Source of the DNA: Candidatus Thiodiazotropha endoloripes
Lineage (GTDB): Bacteria; Pseudomonadota; Gammaproteobacteria; Chromatiales; Chromatiaceae
Length of the DNA stretch: 64,000 nt
Direction of reading: 5' to 3'
NCBI GenBank assembly: GCA_001709035.1
Contig: LVKA01000011.1
Coordinates: 496,001-560,000, forward strand
Shown here: in pieces, positions 25,723-34,747 of the stretch
Numbering within the stretch: position 1 is the first letter of the stretch
Layout: every line of letters starts with the position of its first letter
The notes under the pieces: model-generated
Told to the model about the DNA's origin: nothing
What the model saw: only the letters and a program-made list of their open reading frames with translations
Database searches by the model: none
Position numbers and translations under genes: made by a program

Positions 25723-26430
25723 GTGGAATACGATCTCAGGCAATGCTATCTGTTTGCGCATTTGGATGAGCAACAGTTTGCCGATGTTGAGCAGATGGCG
25801 CATGGTGCAAAGCTGAGGGACGGGCAGCTCTTTTTTCAGGCTGGAGATCCGGCAACGCACTTTTTTCTGGTGGTCAGTGGCCAGATCAAGCTGACACGGT
25901 TGTCGCTGCAGGGTCAGGAGAAGGTGATCGAGATTATCACTCCAGGGCAGACCTTTGCCGAGGCGCTGATGTTCGGTGAACAGCCCGACTACCCCGTCAA
26001 TGCCCAGGCGATGGGGGAGACTGAACTGTTGGTTTTTGAAAGTGAACCCTTCAAGGAGATCCTGCGGGGTTCGGTGGAGACCTGTTTCCATCTGCTGGCC
26101 GATTTAAGTCAGCGTTTGCGGATGCTGATCCGTGAAATTGACAATCTGACCCTGCAGAGCGCCAGTTGTCGGGTGGCCAGTTTTTTGTGGAATCGTTGGT
26201 GTCTGGTGAAAAGCCAGGGAGACTCATTTGAGCTTCAGGCGCCGAAAGGCGTGATTGCATCCCGGCTCTCCGTGACGCCAGAGACCTTTTCCCGCATCCT
26301 GCACAACTTTTCCGAACAGGGGGTGATCCGGGTGGAGGGGAGTCGTGTGGATGTCCTCGATGATGAGAGACTGCAGGCCTATGCCTCCAGCGATGGTAAG
26401 TTGGCCCCGATTCCATCCGAGAAGGGGTGA
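25723..26430 (+). CDS. Crp/Fnr-family transcriptional regulator
   Basis: I choose the GTG at 25723, because GGAGG precedes it by seven bases; this gives 235 residues. The TTG at 25660 has no such site. The N-terminal cyclic-nucleotide-binding-type barrel spans about residues 10-125 (LFFQAGDPATHFFLVVSGQI, VIEIITPGQTFAEALMFGE). A long dimer helix is followed by a helix-turn-helix at about 165-215 (APKGVIASRLSVTPETFSRI). There are no N-terminal cysteines of an FNR iron-sulfur cluster, so the class is Dnr/Crp-like; the ligand is unknown. No denitrification genes are nearby. Confidence 0.9.
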   Translation: MEYDLRQCYLFAHLDEQQFADVEQMAHGAKLRDGQLFFQAGDPATHFFLVVSGQIKLTRLSLQGQEKVIEIITPGQTFAEALMFGEQPDYPVNAQAMGETELLVFESEPFKEILRGSVETCFHLLADLSQRLRMLIREIDNLTLQSASCRVASFLWNRWCLVKSQGDSFELQAPKGVIASRLSVTPETFSRILHNFSEQGVIRVEGSRVDVLDDERLQAYASSDGKLAPIPSEKG

Positions 26431-26579
26431 AGCCGGTTTTCGGTATCGGTGGAGTCAGCCTGCTTGCTGGCTCAATCAAGGGTTGATCACAGCTTTTTTC
26501 TCTCGAATTTTGAGACATTCCAGGTGTTGGCCGGTTATACTGTAACGTTTTCTCACCCAATTATGAGTTAGAGCGAATC

Positions 26580-27737
26580 ATGAAGGATAGTTTTCCCTTT
26601 CCGGTGGCCCGTATCGGTGTAATAGGGGGAGGCCAGCTGGGCCGCATGATGGTCAAGGCGGCGAAAAGACTGGGCTGTACCTGTGTTGTACTGGATCCCT
26701 ATCCAGGGTCACCTGCCGGACAGGTGGCCGGACATCAGATTATCGGCGGCTATCATGATCCAGCCAAATTGAGAGAGCTGGCAGAGTCCTGCGATGTGGT
26801 GACCTATGAACTGGAAAACACCGACACCGAGACCTTGCGTCAACTGGAGCTGGAAGGACATAAGATCAATCCCGCACCAGGCCTGCTTTCCATTCTGCAG
26901 GACAAGCTGACACAGAAGCAGTTTCTCAAGGATGCGGGTATCCCGACTTCGGAATTCGTTGAGATGGCGGATGCGAATCTGGCCGATTGTGAAGCCTTTG
27001 GCTTCCCTTTGGTGCAGAAGGCCCGGCGTGGAGGCTATGACGGTCGTGGTGTGGCGGTGATGATGGATACCGCTGCCTTCAGCTCTCATCTACCGGTACC
27101 TTCATTGATCGAGCGTTTCGTGGAAGCACAAAAAGAGCTGGCGGTGATGGTGGCGCGCAATGCCGATGGGGATTGTGTGGCCTATCCGACGGTGGAGATG
27201 TGTTTTCGCGCCGGAGAGAATGTGCTGGATCTGTTGCTCTGCCCTGCCAAGGTGGATCCCGCAATCGCACGGCAGGCCGAGGATCTGGCGATCCGTACCA
27301 TCCAGGCATTCGACGGGGTTGGTGTGTTCGGGGTGGAGATGTTTCTCTCCCGGGAGGGGGAGTTGCTGGTCAATGAGATCGCCCCACGGACCCATAATTC
27401 CGGTCATCACACGATTGAGGCTTGTGTGACCGATCAGTTTGAACAGCATCTGCGTGCCGTCCTCGACCTACCACTGGGTTCCACAGAGCTGCTGGCTCCG
27501 GCGGCCATGATCAATCTCCTGGGCGCACCCGATGCAGCCGGCAGACCGGTCATTAAAGGCATGTCCGAGGCGCTGGCTATCCCTGGGGTATGTCTGCATC
27601 TCTACGGTAAAGCGGAAGTGAAACCGTTTCGCAAAATGGGCCATGTGACGGTTATCGACCAGGACCTGGACAGTGCCCGCCGGAAAGCCGAGCAGGTGCG
27701 GGATTTAATTGAAATTAGTGGAGAACAGCATCCATGA
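26580..27737 (+). CDS. purK: 5-(carboxyamino)imidazole ribonucleotide synthase
   Basis: PurK is an ATP-grasp enzyme that carboxylates AIR with bicarbonate in purine synthesis. The length of 385 residues is normal. Motifs include [20 protein letters not shown] (N-terminal nucleotide-like fold), [18 protein letters not shown], the ATP-grasp block [35 protein letters not shown], and the end [20 protein letters not shown]. It overlaps purE by 4 bp (ATGA). The order here is purK then purE, the reverse of the common purEK order. Confidence 0.97.
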   Translation: MKDSFPFPVARIGVIGGGQLGRMMVKAAKRLGCTCVVLDPYPGSPAGQVAGHQIIGGYHDPAKLRELAESCDVVTYELENTDTETLRQLELEGHKINPAPGLLSILQDKLTQKQFLKDAGIPTSEFVEMADANLADCEAFGFPLVQKARRGGYDGRGVAVMMDTAAFSSHLPVPSLIERFVEAQKELAVMVARNADGDCVAYPTVEMCFRAGENVLDLLLCPAKVDPAIARQAEDLAIRTIQAFDGVGVFGVEMFLSREGELLVNEIAPRTHNSGHHTIEACVTDQFEQHLRAVLDLPLGSTELLAPAAMINLLGAPDAAGRPVIKGMSEALAIPGVCLHLYGKAEVKPFRKMGHVTVIDQDLDSARRKAEQVRDLIEISGEQHP

Positions 27738-28240
27738 CAAAACCCATAGTTGGCATCATTATGGGCAGTGATTCCGATCTGCCGGTCATGCAGGAGGCAG
27801 CCAAGCAACTCGAGGCGTTTCAGATACCCTTTGAAATGACCATTGTTTCGGCTCACCGCACACCTGCCAGGCTCTATGAATACTCCCAGACCGCCGAGCA
27901 GCGCGGCCTGAAGGTTATCATTGCCGGTGCGGGCGGCGCTGCCCATCTGCCCGGTATGGTGGCCTCAATCACCCCCCTGCCGGTGGTCGGCGTACCGGTC
28001 AAATCCTCGGCTTTGAGTGGTGAGGATTCCCTGCTCTCGATTGTGCAGATGCCCCCCGGTGTACCGGTGGCCACGGTAGCAATCAATGGGGCAAAAAATG
28101 CCGCCATCCTGGCCGCTCAGATGCTGGGCACAGCGGATATGGAGATCCGTGAAAAGGTCCGGACTTACAAAGCCGACCTGGAAGCGATGGTGATGGGTAA
28201 GGTGGAGGTGATGGAGAAGCAGCAGGGTTCTCAGTCCTGA
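27734..28240 (+). CDS. purE: N5-carboxyaminoimidazole ribonucleotide mutase
   Basis: PurE rearranges N5-CAIR to CAIR, the step after PurK. The protein has 168 residues, with the class I motifs [71 protein letters not shown] and [13 protein letters not shown] with [10 protein letters not shown]. It overlaps purK by 4 bp, so translation is coupled. The 290-bp gap after it contains the clpB heat-shock promoter. Confidence 0.97.
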   Translation: MTKPIVGIIMGSDSDLPVMQEAAKQLEAFQIPFEMTIVSAHRTPARLYEYSQTAEQRGLKVIIAGAGGAAHLPGMVASITPLPVVGVPVKSSALSGEDSLLSIVQMPPGVPVATVAINGAKNAAILAAQMLGTADMEIREKVRTYKADLEAMVMGKVEVMEKQQGSQS

Positions 28241-28279
28241 TTCATAGAAGAACAGGCCGCGAGGGACCGCAAAAAAAAT

Positions 28280-28370
28280 CCGCCAATGGAAAAACAGTTG
28301 TTGTGTGACACCTCATGGGAGTACCCAGCGAACTGTAATTCAATATTTGTGAAGGATTCGCGGTGATTGG
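28280..28370. repeat. Second copy of the CCGCCAAT / GTGATTGG short repeat
   Basis: CCGCCAAT at the left and GATTCGCGGTGATTGG at the right recall the sequence at 1352-1425; the middle is not alike. The similarity is confined to the ends, so the call is tentative. Confidence 0.3.
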
Positions 28371-28465
28371 TGTCCATTTGCGGTGAATGGCTCTGGGCTC
28401 AGGGGGCGCTTCATACTCAGTCAGTTGAAAAAAACCGCGTCAGCGGTTGGCTCATAGGCAATCAA

Positions 28466-28494
28466 CTTGAAAAGTTGGGATTTCTCCCCAATCT
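28466..28494 (+). promoter_or_regulatory. Sigma-32 (heat-shock) promoter of clpB
   Basis: The sequence CTTGAAA, then 13 bp, then CCCCAATCT closely matches the RpoH consensus (CTTGAAA with 11-16 bp spacing to CCCCATnT). It ends 36 bp before the clpB ATG. This predicts direct heat-shock control of clpB. Confidence 0.9.
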
Positions 28495-28530
28495 ATTGGG
28501 TATTCAGAAAAGATTTTGGAGTAATACCCC

Positions 28531-31125
28531 ATGCGAATGGATCGTTTGACCAGTAAGTTCCAGATGGCGCTGGCCGATGCCCAGAGCCTGGCTGTTGGCC
28601 AGGATCATCAGTTCATTGAGCCGGTTCACCTGATGAGCGCCATGCTCGACCAGGATGGCGGTACGGTTCGTCATCTGTTGGCTCAATCCGATGTCAACGT
28701 CAATCAACTGCGCTCAAGTCTGAGTGCGGCTACTGAACGCCTTTCCAGAGTTGAAGGTGCCGCTGGAGATCTGCATATCTCCAACGATCTGGGTCGCTTG
28801 CTCAATCAGACCGATAAGCTGGCGCAACAAAGAAATGATCAATACATCTCCAGTGAGTTGTTTGTGCTCGCCGCCGTCGAGGACAAGGGTGAGCTTGGGG
28901 AGATGTTACGCAATGCCGGCGCCGCCAAGGAGGTGCTGGAACAGAGTATCGAGAAGATGCGTGGCGGTCAGAATGTGGATGACCCAAATGCGGAAGACCA
29001 GCGTCAGGCACTGGAAAAATATACCATTGATCTCACCGAGCGGGCCGAGCAGGGTAAGCTCGATCCGGTCATCGGCCGGGACGATGAGATTCGTCGCACC
29101 ATTCAGGTACTGCAGCGTAGAACCAAAAATAACCCGGTACTGATTGGTGAGCCCGGTGTGGGTAAGACCGCAATTGTCGAAGGTCTGGCTCAACGCATCA
29201 TCAACGGTGAAGTACCCGAGGGGTTGAAAACCAAGCGCCTGCTCTCCCTCGATATGGGGGCGTTGATTGCCGGGGCGAAATTCCGTGGTGAATTTGAAGA
29301 GCGACTGAAAGCCGTGCTCAACGATCTGGCCAAGCAGGAGGGGCAGATCATCCTCTTCATCGATGAGCTGCACACCATGGTGGGCGCTGGTAAAGCGGAA
29401 GGTGCGATGGATGCAGGCAATATGCTGAAGCCGGCTCTGGCGCGGGGTGAGCTCCACTGCGTGGGCGCCACCACCCTGGATGAGTATCGTCAATACCTGG
29501 AGAAGGATGCGGCACTGGAACGCCGCTTTCAAAAGGTTTTGGTGGAAGAGCCCAGTGTGGAGGACACCATTGCCATTCTGCGGGGATTGAAGGAGCGTTA
29601 TGAGGTCCACCATGGTGTGGACGTCACCGATCCGGCCATTGTCGCCGCGGCAACCCTCTCCCACCGCTATATCACCGATCGTCAGCTGCCGGACAAGGCG
29701 ATCGATCTGGTGGATGAGGCGGCCTCACAGATCCGTATGGAGATCGACTCCAAGCCGGAGGAGATGGATCGTCTGGAGCGGCGTCTGATTCAGTTGAAGA
29801 TCGAACGCGAGGCGCTCAACAAGGAGTCTGATGAAGCCTCGAAAAAGCGTCTTGCGGATCTCGAATCCCATATCGAACGGTTGGAGCGGGAGTTTTCTGA
29901 CCTGGAGGAGATCTGGAAATCGGAGAAAGCGGCCCTGCAGGGTACCACCCATATCAAGGAGTCGCTGGAGAAGGCCCGGCTGGAGCTGGAAACCGCCCAT
30001 CGTGCCGGTGATCTGGCGCGTATGTCCGAACTGCAGTATGGAAGGATTCCAGAGCTTGAGAAACAGCTCGATATGGCCACCCAGGCCGAGATGCAGGAGA
30101 TGAAACTGCTGAGGAACAAGGTCTCCGAGGAGGAGATCGCCGATGTGGTCTCCAAGTGGACAGGCATTCCGGTCTCCAAGATGTTGGAGGGTGAGCGGGA
30201 TAAACTATTGCGCATGGAAGAGGAGCTGGGTAAGCGGGTAATCGGACAGGAGGAGGGTGTGAGAGCTGTCAGTGATGCGATTCGCCGCTCCAGAGCAGGG
30301 CTTGCCGACCCCAACCAGCCGAATGGTTCATTTCTCTTTCTTGGCCCGACCGGAGTGGGTAAGACCGAGCTCTGTAAATCCCTGGCGGAGTTTCTCTTCG
30401 ACACCGAAGAGGCGATGGTGCGTATCGATATGTCAGAGTTCATGGAGAAGCACTCCGTGGCCCGTTTGATCGGAGCGCCTCCCGGCTACGTGGGCTACGA
30501 AGAGGGTGGCTATCTGACCGAGGCGGTACGTCGCAGGCCCTACTCGGTGATCCTGCTCGACGAGGTGGAGAAGGCCCATCCGGATGTCTTCAATGTGTTG
30601 TTGCAGGTACTGGATGACGGTCGGCTGACCGATGGTCAGGGCCGTACGGTGGATTTCCGCAATACGGTGATCGTCATGACCTCGAATCTCGGCTCTCAGA
30701 TCATTCAGGAGATGGCCACCGAAGAGCAATATGATGCGATGAAGGCATCGGTGATGGAGACTGTGCAGCAGAACTTCCGTCCCGAATTTATCAATCGGGT
30801 CGATGAGATCGTTGTCTTTCATCCTCTGGGGGCGGAGCAGATACGTGCCATTGCCAGTATCCAGGTGGACTATCTGCGTCAGCGACTGGCAGATCATGAG
30901 ATGGTTCTGAGTGTTACCGAAGCGGCGTTGGATCGTCTGGGGCAGGCCGGTTTTGATCCGGTTTACGGTGCTCGGCCTTTGAAGCGAGCGATACGTCAGC
31001 AGCTTGAAAATCCTCTGGCTCAGGAGATTCTCTCCGGTCGTTTTACATCCGGTGATGTGATCGAGATCAATGCCAATACCGAGGGCCTGGTCTTTAAAAA
31101 AAGATCCCGTATCAGTGCAGCCTAG
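28531..31125 (+). CDS. clpB: ATP-dependent disaggregase chaperone ClpB
   Basis: ClpB is a cytoplasmic hexameric AAA+ unfoldase that resolubilises aggregates together with DnaK. It has 864 residues: the N-domain (about 1-145), AAA-1 with Walker [10 protein letters not shown] and Walker [13 protein letters not shown], the middle coiled coil (about 410-530) that distinguishes ClpB from ClpA/ClpC, and AAA-2 with Walker [10 protein letters not shown] and Walker [16 protein letters not shown]. The ClpP-binding loop of ClpA/ClpX is absent. The start ATG follows GGAGTAATACCCC. The stop TAG ends on the first base of a family A repeat. The upstream sigma-32 promoter explains its control. Confidence 0.98.
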   Translation: MRMDRLTSKFQMALADAQSLAVGQDHQFIEPVHLMSAMLDQDGGTVRHLLAQSDVNVNQLRSSLSAATERLSRVEGAAGDLHISNDLGRLLNQTDKLAQQRNDQYISSELFVLAAVEDKGELGEMLRNAGAAKEVLEQSIEKMRGGQNVDDPNAEDQRQALEKYTIDLTERAEQGKLDPVIGRDDEIRRTIQVLQRRTKNNPVLIGEPGVGKTAIVEGLAQRIINGEVPEGLKTKRLLSLDMGALIAGAKFRGEFEERLKAVLNDLAKQEGQIILFIDELHTMVGAGKAEGAMDAGNMLKPALARGELHCVGATTLDEYRQYLEKDAALERRFQKVLVEEPSVEDTIAILRGLKERYEVHHGVDVTDPAIVAAATLSHRYITDRQLPDKAIDLVDEAASQIRMEIDSKPEEMDRLERRLIQLKIEREALNKESDEASKKRLADLESHIERLEREFSDLEEIWKSEKAALQGTTHIKESLEKARLELETAHRAGDLARMSELQYGRIPELEKQLDMATQAEMQEMKLLRNKVSEEEIADVVSKWTGIPVSKMLEGERDKLLRMEEELGKRVIGQEEGVRAVSDAIRRSRAGLADPNQPNGSFLFLGPTGVGKTELCKSLAEFLFDTEEAMVRIDMSEFMEKHSVARLIGAPPGYVGYEEGGYLTEAVRRRPYSVILLDEVEKAHPDVFNVLLQVLDDGRLTDGQGRTVDFRNTVIVMTSNLGSQIIQEMATEEQYDAMKASVMETVQQNFRPEFINRVDEIVVFHPLGAEQIRAIASIQVDYLRQRLADHEMVLSVTEAALDRLGQAGFDPVYGARPLKRAIRQQLENPLAQEILSGRFTSGDVIEINANTEGLVFKKRSRISAA

Positions 31126-31406
31126 GGCCTGTTAACACTAACCCAATACCCCTGCTGGGACTGTTTTTGTGCCCAGCAAGGCAGAATGAGTGTGATGTAG
31201 TTATTCTAGATGAGCAAATGATAACGCCGCTGGATGCAAAAACAGTCCCAGTCCCTCTTTTTAGATCAATATAGGGAGTAGCGCCTGAAAAAGCGCCGCG
31301 CGTTGTTGCTTATTGCTCATTTGGCTCAGTAAAACTAAACTTTTAGCGCCTTGATTGGCGCTTTTCCAGGCACTACAGGGCATATAGGGTTAGTATTAAC
31401 AGGCCC
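31125..31406. mobile_element. Family A palindromic MITE-like element abutting clpB
   Basis: The ends are GGGCCTGTTAACACTAACCC and, read on the minus strand, GGGCCTGTTAATACTAACCC (19 of 20 identical). Inside are further inverted pairs: GGGACTGTTTTTGTGCCCAGC with its partner TGCAAAAACAGTCCC, and GCCTGAAAAAGCGCC with GGCGCTTTTCCAGGC. Its first G is the last base of the clpB stop codon, and its right end contributes the final codons of the small reading frame at 31373-31540. It encodes no transposase. It probably also ends the clpB transcript. Related full copy at 48929-49199. Confidence 0.85.
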
Positions 31407-31540
31407 AGATAGTATTGATGCATCGGCAGGGTTGCCTCGATCAGGTCAGCCAGGTCCCTGTTGTTCTCGATGATTTCGTCAATATTCTTTAGTTGGGGCT
31501 GATGCTGGTCTGGTTGGCGAGGATCTGTAGTTACCTGCAT
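31373..31540 (-). CDS. Small reading frame (55 aa) whose C-terminus is supplied by the mobile repeat
   Basis: The ATG at 31540 opens a frame rich in Asp, Glu, Gln and Asn (MQVTTDPRQPDQHQPQLKNI then DEIIENNRDLADLIEATLP) with balanced codon use that looks protein-like. From about residue 46 the frame crosses into the family A element and ends GLLILTLYAL. No strong ribosome site is visible. It could be a truncated remnant of a longer gene broken by the insertion, or a still-expressed small protein with a new hydrophobic tail. I recognise no family. The remainder of the gap to 31609 is AT-rich and featureless. Confidence 0.4.
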   Translation of the reverse strand: MQVTTDPRQPDQHQPQLKNIDEIIENNRDLADLIEATLPMHQYYLGLLILTLYAL

Positions 31541-31609
31541 CCTGTGCTGGTAGTAAGTAAATATATTTCTAATAGAAGAGTGGCTGTTTTACGATAATTG
31601 AGTTGTCAG

Positions 31610-33088
31610 CTATCCTGTTATGATCTGTAATTCAGGAGTAATGTAAATGATTAGTGATATATCAATAAAAAGAAAATAGGCGGCAGCGGTAAATAATCCT
31701 TTTCTCGTATTTTCAATAAAAAGTTGCAAAGTCAACCATGTCCATAACAGCGGGGCAAAAAAGATAATGGCGTTGCTATATCGACTTTCGAGAATTGTTG
31801 ATAAAAAGTACCATGGAAAAAGACCAGGCGAATGTATGGATCTTAAGTATTGATAGTCTAATAAATATAAAAAATATACCAAACATACTGTTGATAATAA
31901 CCAAAATGCGGCCTTAAAGATTTTTGAATGTTTTCTTATTGGTTGTTGAGGATCGCATAGCCATAATAATCCGAGTGTAATAAAAATACTTAAAAAAGTT
32001 TCGTTATATCTTCCATACAAAAAGAAATCTAGGGATTTACTTGTTTCATGCCAAGTCTCATTGCGGCCTAGAAAAATAATACTAAGTCCAAAGGTAAAGC
32101 TACTGGCAATAAGAACGTATACTAAAGAACCAGCATATTCATTAGTTAACAGGTTTTTTATGCTCGTTCTTGCCTGTGATGCTACTTGTTTCAAAGCTTC
32201 AGGCAAACCGAATAAAAATAAGCCAAGAGTTGAAAGTGTGAGATAGAGTAAGTTGCCAATAATAGCTGTAAAAAACTCAAACTCTAGTATAGAAAATAAG
32301 TTTGTGATTACAGTATTATTTTGAGTATGAGTGTTCATTAGTGATGCCATCTCATCAGCTATTAATTTCGTTGAGATGACAACCCCAGATATTATACAAA
32401 GACCGAGAATGGAATGCCGCCATCTATCTTTATCGACAAGCATGAGTCCAATTAAGAAGAGCATCGCGGCTAACGCACTTGCTAAACCACGAGGATGGAT
32501 GGTGTATTGTAATCCCGCAGTAAATGCGAAAAGTAAAATAGACTTAATGCTATGGGTTTTGAGGTGGTGCGTTAATTGTAGGCAACACAGTGCGAAGCCA
32601 GGTATTAGGGCGTTTTCAGCCCATCCAATGTGTGATTGAATGATATATGCAGGATATATCGAAACTATAAACGAAATAGAAATATTTGTATAAAAATCTA
32701 ATTCTTTTATTTTTTTTATCCAAGCAAAAATTATCAGGAACAAGCTACTTAACAAAAAACTATTGAAAACCATAATGCCTTTGTAAGCTGTGCTAGGTGA
32801 ATCAGTTAACCAGTAAATGGGGCTTACAAGAAGAGGGTAGCCAAAGTGGTAGTAGTGCCAGTTCTTTGTGTCTGGCAAAATATCACTATCAGAGAAAGAT
32901 GATTCTTGCTTAAGAAATTCTGACGTATCTGGGTGTGTCTCTTTACCTGAGAAGTATTTTGCTTGTGCGAGATAGGAAACTTCATCAGGTATGATATGGG
33001 CTGCGGTTTGATGCCACGATGCTGTAAGGTGAAGAGCAACAAGGATAAGGTACAATATAATAATAGTAATATTTTTATATGATGCCAT
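31610..33088 (-). CDS. Polytopic membrane protein, probable GT-C-type glycosyltransferase
   Basis: This 492-residue protein has about eleven hydrophobic segments. An Asp-Glu pair in the first extracytoplasmic loop (HIIPDEVSYLAQAKYF, about residue 35) matches the position of the catalytic acidic motif of GT-C enzymes such as the GT39/ArnT group. The next loop carries YYHFGYPLLVSPIYWL, also typical of that group. The donor and acceptor are unknown. The DNA is visibly AT-rich compared with the flanks and codon use differs (many ATA, AAA and TTA), suggesting horizontal acquisition. No other glycan genes are adjacent. Confidence 0.6.
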   Translation of the reverse strand: MASYKNITIIILYLILVALHLTASWHQTAAHIIPDEVSYLAQAKYFSGKETHPDTSEFLKQESSFSDSDILPDTKNWHYYHFGYPLLVSPIYWLTDSPSTAYKGIMVFNSFLLSSLFLIIFAWIKKIKELDFYTNISISFIVSIYPAYIIQSHIGWAENALIPGFALCCLQLTHHLKTHSIKSILLFAFTAGLQYTIHPRGLASALAAMLFLIGLMLVDKDRWRHSILGLCIISGVVISTKLIADEMASLMNTHTQNNTVITNLFSILEFEFFTAIIGNLLYLTLSTLGLFLFGLPEALKQVASQARTSIKNLLTNEYAGSLVYVLIASSFTFGLSIIFLGRNETWHETSKSLDFFLYGRYNETFLSIFITLGLLWLCDPQQPIRKHSKIFKAAFWLLSTVCLVYFLYLLDYQYLRSIHSPGLFPWYFLSTILESRYSNAIIFFAPLLWTWLTLQLFIENTRKGLFTAAAYFLFIDISLIIYITPELQIITG

Positions 33089-33209
33089 TTACTTGTGATC
33101 CTGGTGCTTGTTGTTGAGATATCGTAGATAACAATAAAAACTACTTTGTATTTATTGTTATTAAGATAAGATCCAATCTTGAAAGAACCTGGCAAAAAAT
33201 GAAAAGCAA

Positions 33210-33824
33210 TTATGAAGTTGGTTTGCGATTTTCTATTGCGAGTTTTAAATATTTCTCATGAATGTCATTGGTTGCCTTTATTAAGTTTGCGTATGTGCTG
33301 TTGTTTTCTATAATATCATTAGCGCCTTGTAAGCGAGTTTGGCGGTTCGCTTGGCTGGCAATGATCTGTTGAATTTGTTTTCTAGATAGCTTGTCACGCT
33401 GAAGTACGCGGTCAATCTGGATTGACTCATAACAATCTACCAGTAGTATTCTGTCTGCCAATGTTTGTTGGCCTGTTTCAAAAAGGAGTGGAATAACAAG
33501 CACAACGTACTCAGCTGTTTGGCTTTTCAACCAGGCTTCCATTGCTGCTTTAATCCGTGGATGCAATATGCTTTCTAGTTGCTCGCGTTGTTGTGGTTTA
33601 TCAAAGACGATGTTACGCAGTGCAGTTCTATTTAAGCATCCTCGGTTGTCAATTACACTTCCACCAAATACATTTTGTATGTCTACTAAGGCAGGAGTTC
33701 CGGGTTGAACCAATTGATGGGCTAAATGGTCAGCATCAATTATAGGTACTCCGAGGCTTTCCAGATGGGTAGATACTGCACTCTTACCGCAACCAATTCC
33801 GCCTGTGAGAGCCACTACAAGCAC
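33210..33824 (-). CDS. coaE: Dephospho-CoA kinase
   Basis: CoaE performs the last step of coenzyme A synthesis. It has 204 residues. The P-loop is in VALTGGIGCGKSAVSTHLESLG, followed by the substrate motifs IDADHLAHQLVQPG, HPRIKAAMEAWL, VLVIPLLFETG and DRVLQRDKLSRKQIQQIIASQ. It follows pilD with a 4-bp gap, as in many gammaproteobacteria where coaE ends the pilBCD operon. The sequence becomes AT-rich toward its 3' end, near the putative island. Confidence 0.96.
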   Translation of the reverse strand: MLVVALTGGIGCGKSAVSTHLESLGVPIIDADHLAHQLVQPGTPALVDIQNVFGGSVIDNRGCLNRTALRNIVFDKPQQREQLESILHPRIKAAMEAWLKSQTAEYVVLVIPLLFETGQQTLADRILLVDCYESIQIDRVLQRDKLSRKQIQQIIASQANRQTRLQGANDIIENNSTYANLIKATNDIHEKYLKLAIENRKPTS

Positions 33825-33828
33825 TGAG

Positions 33829-34704
33829 TTACAAGCCTGACCAACGTAAGTAGGCTAAGTTGATCTGTTCGCCCCACATCAGACTGATCCAGCCAGCAGT
33901 AGCCAGATAGGGGCCGAATGGGATTGGAATATTCCGGTCACGTCCTCTGACAACAATCAGTAGAACACCGACGACGGCACCAACCAATGCGGAGAGTAGA
34001 ATGATCTGTGGCAGATATTGCCAACCCAGCCAGGCACCGAGCATGGCTAGTAATTTGAAATCACCGTATCCCATGCCTTCCTTGCCGGTGAGCTTTTTGA
34101 ATAGCTGGTAGACGCTCCACAGCGCCATATAGCCTGCAATCGCACCGATCACAGCTGATTCGAGATCGGTGAACAAGCCATTTATATTGACCAATAGACC
34201 GAGCCAGAGAAAAGGCAAAGTGATATTGTCTGGCAACAGTTGTACATCGAAATCGATCACGGTCAAGGTGATCAGGCTCCAGGTCAGCAGTAATGCAGTG
34301 GCTGCTTCCCAGGAAAATCCGAAATGGAAGGCAATCCAGATTGAAAACAATCCGGTTACTGCTTCGATGATCGGATATCTGGCGCTGATAGGATTCTGAC
34401 AGTTGGAACAGCGGCCTTTCAGCATCAGCCAGCTGATAACGGGGATGTTCTCCCAGGGACGAATCTTATGTTGGCATTTTGGGCAATGTGAAGCTGGTGT
34501 ATTCAGATTGTATGTTACATCTCCAGCTGAGGTTTCGCTGATTATACCCTTTAATTCATCACAATCCCTGTGCCACTGTTGCTCCATCATCCTCGGTAGT
34601 CGATGGATTACAACATTCAGAAAGCTGCCAACGATCAATCCTATGACTAGTGCCAATAGGAGAAAGGCCGCAAAGTTAGCCTGTAAAAAATCAAAAACGA
34701 TCAC
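33829..34704 (-). CDS. pilD: Type IV prepilin peptidase / N-methyltransferase
   Basis: PilD cleaves the leader of type IV prepilins and methylates the new N-terminus in the inner membrane. It has 291 residues. The cytoplasmic zinc-type region has two CxxC pairs (CPKCQHKIRPWENIPVISWL and CSNC). The catalytic aspartates are in VIDFDVQLLPD and GYGDFKLLAMLGAWLG. About eight hydrophobic segments are present, including GLIVGSFLNVVIHRLP. It lies between pilC and coaE. Confidence 0.96.
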   Translation of the reverse strand: MIVFDFLQANFAAFLLLALVIGLIVGSFLNVVIHRLPRMMEQQWHRDCDELKGIISETSAGDVTYNLNTPASHCPKCQHKIRPWENIPVISWLMLKGRCSNCQNPISARYPIIEAVTGLFSIWIAFHFGFSWEAATALLLTWSLITLTVIDFDVQLLPDNITLPFLWLGLLVNINGLFTDLESAVIGAIAGYMALWSVYQLFKKLTGKEGMGYGDFKLLAMLGAWLGWQYLPQIILLSALVGAVVGVLLIVVRGRDRNIPIPFGPYLATAGWISLMWGEQINLAYLRWSGL

Positions 34705-34747
34705 GAACGCTCTACTTATTGATTACTATATGATTCGGTATGTTTGA

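Noticed and set aside
29790-30443. Minus-strand frame of 217 codons inside clpB
   Set aside because: Ser/Arg-rich antisense shadow of the ClpB coiled coil.
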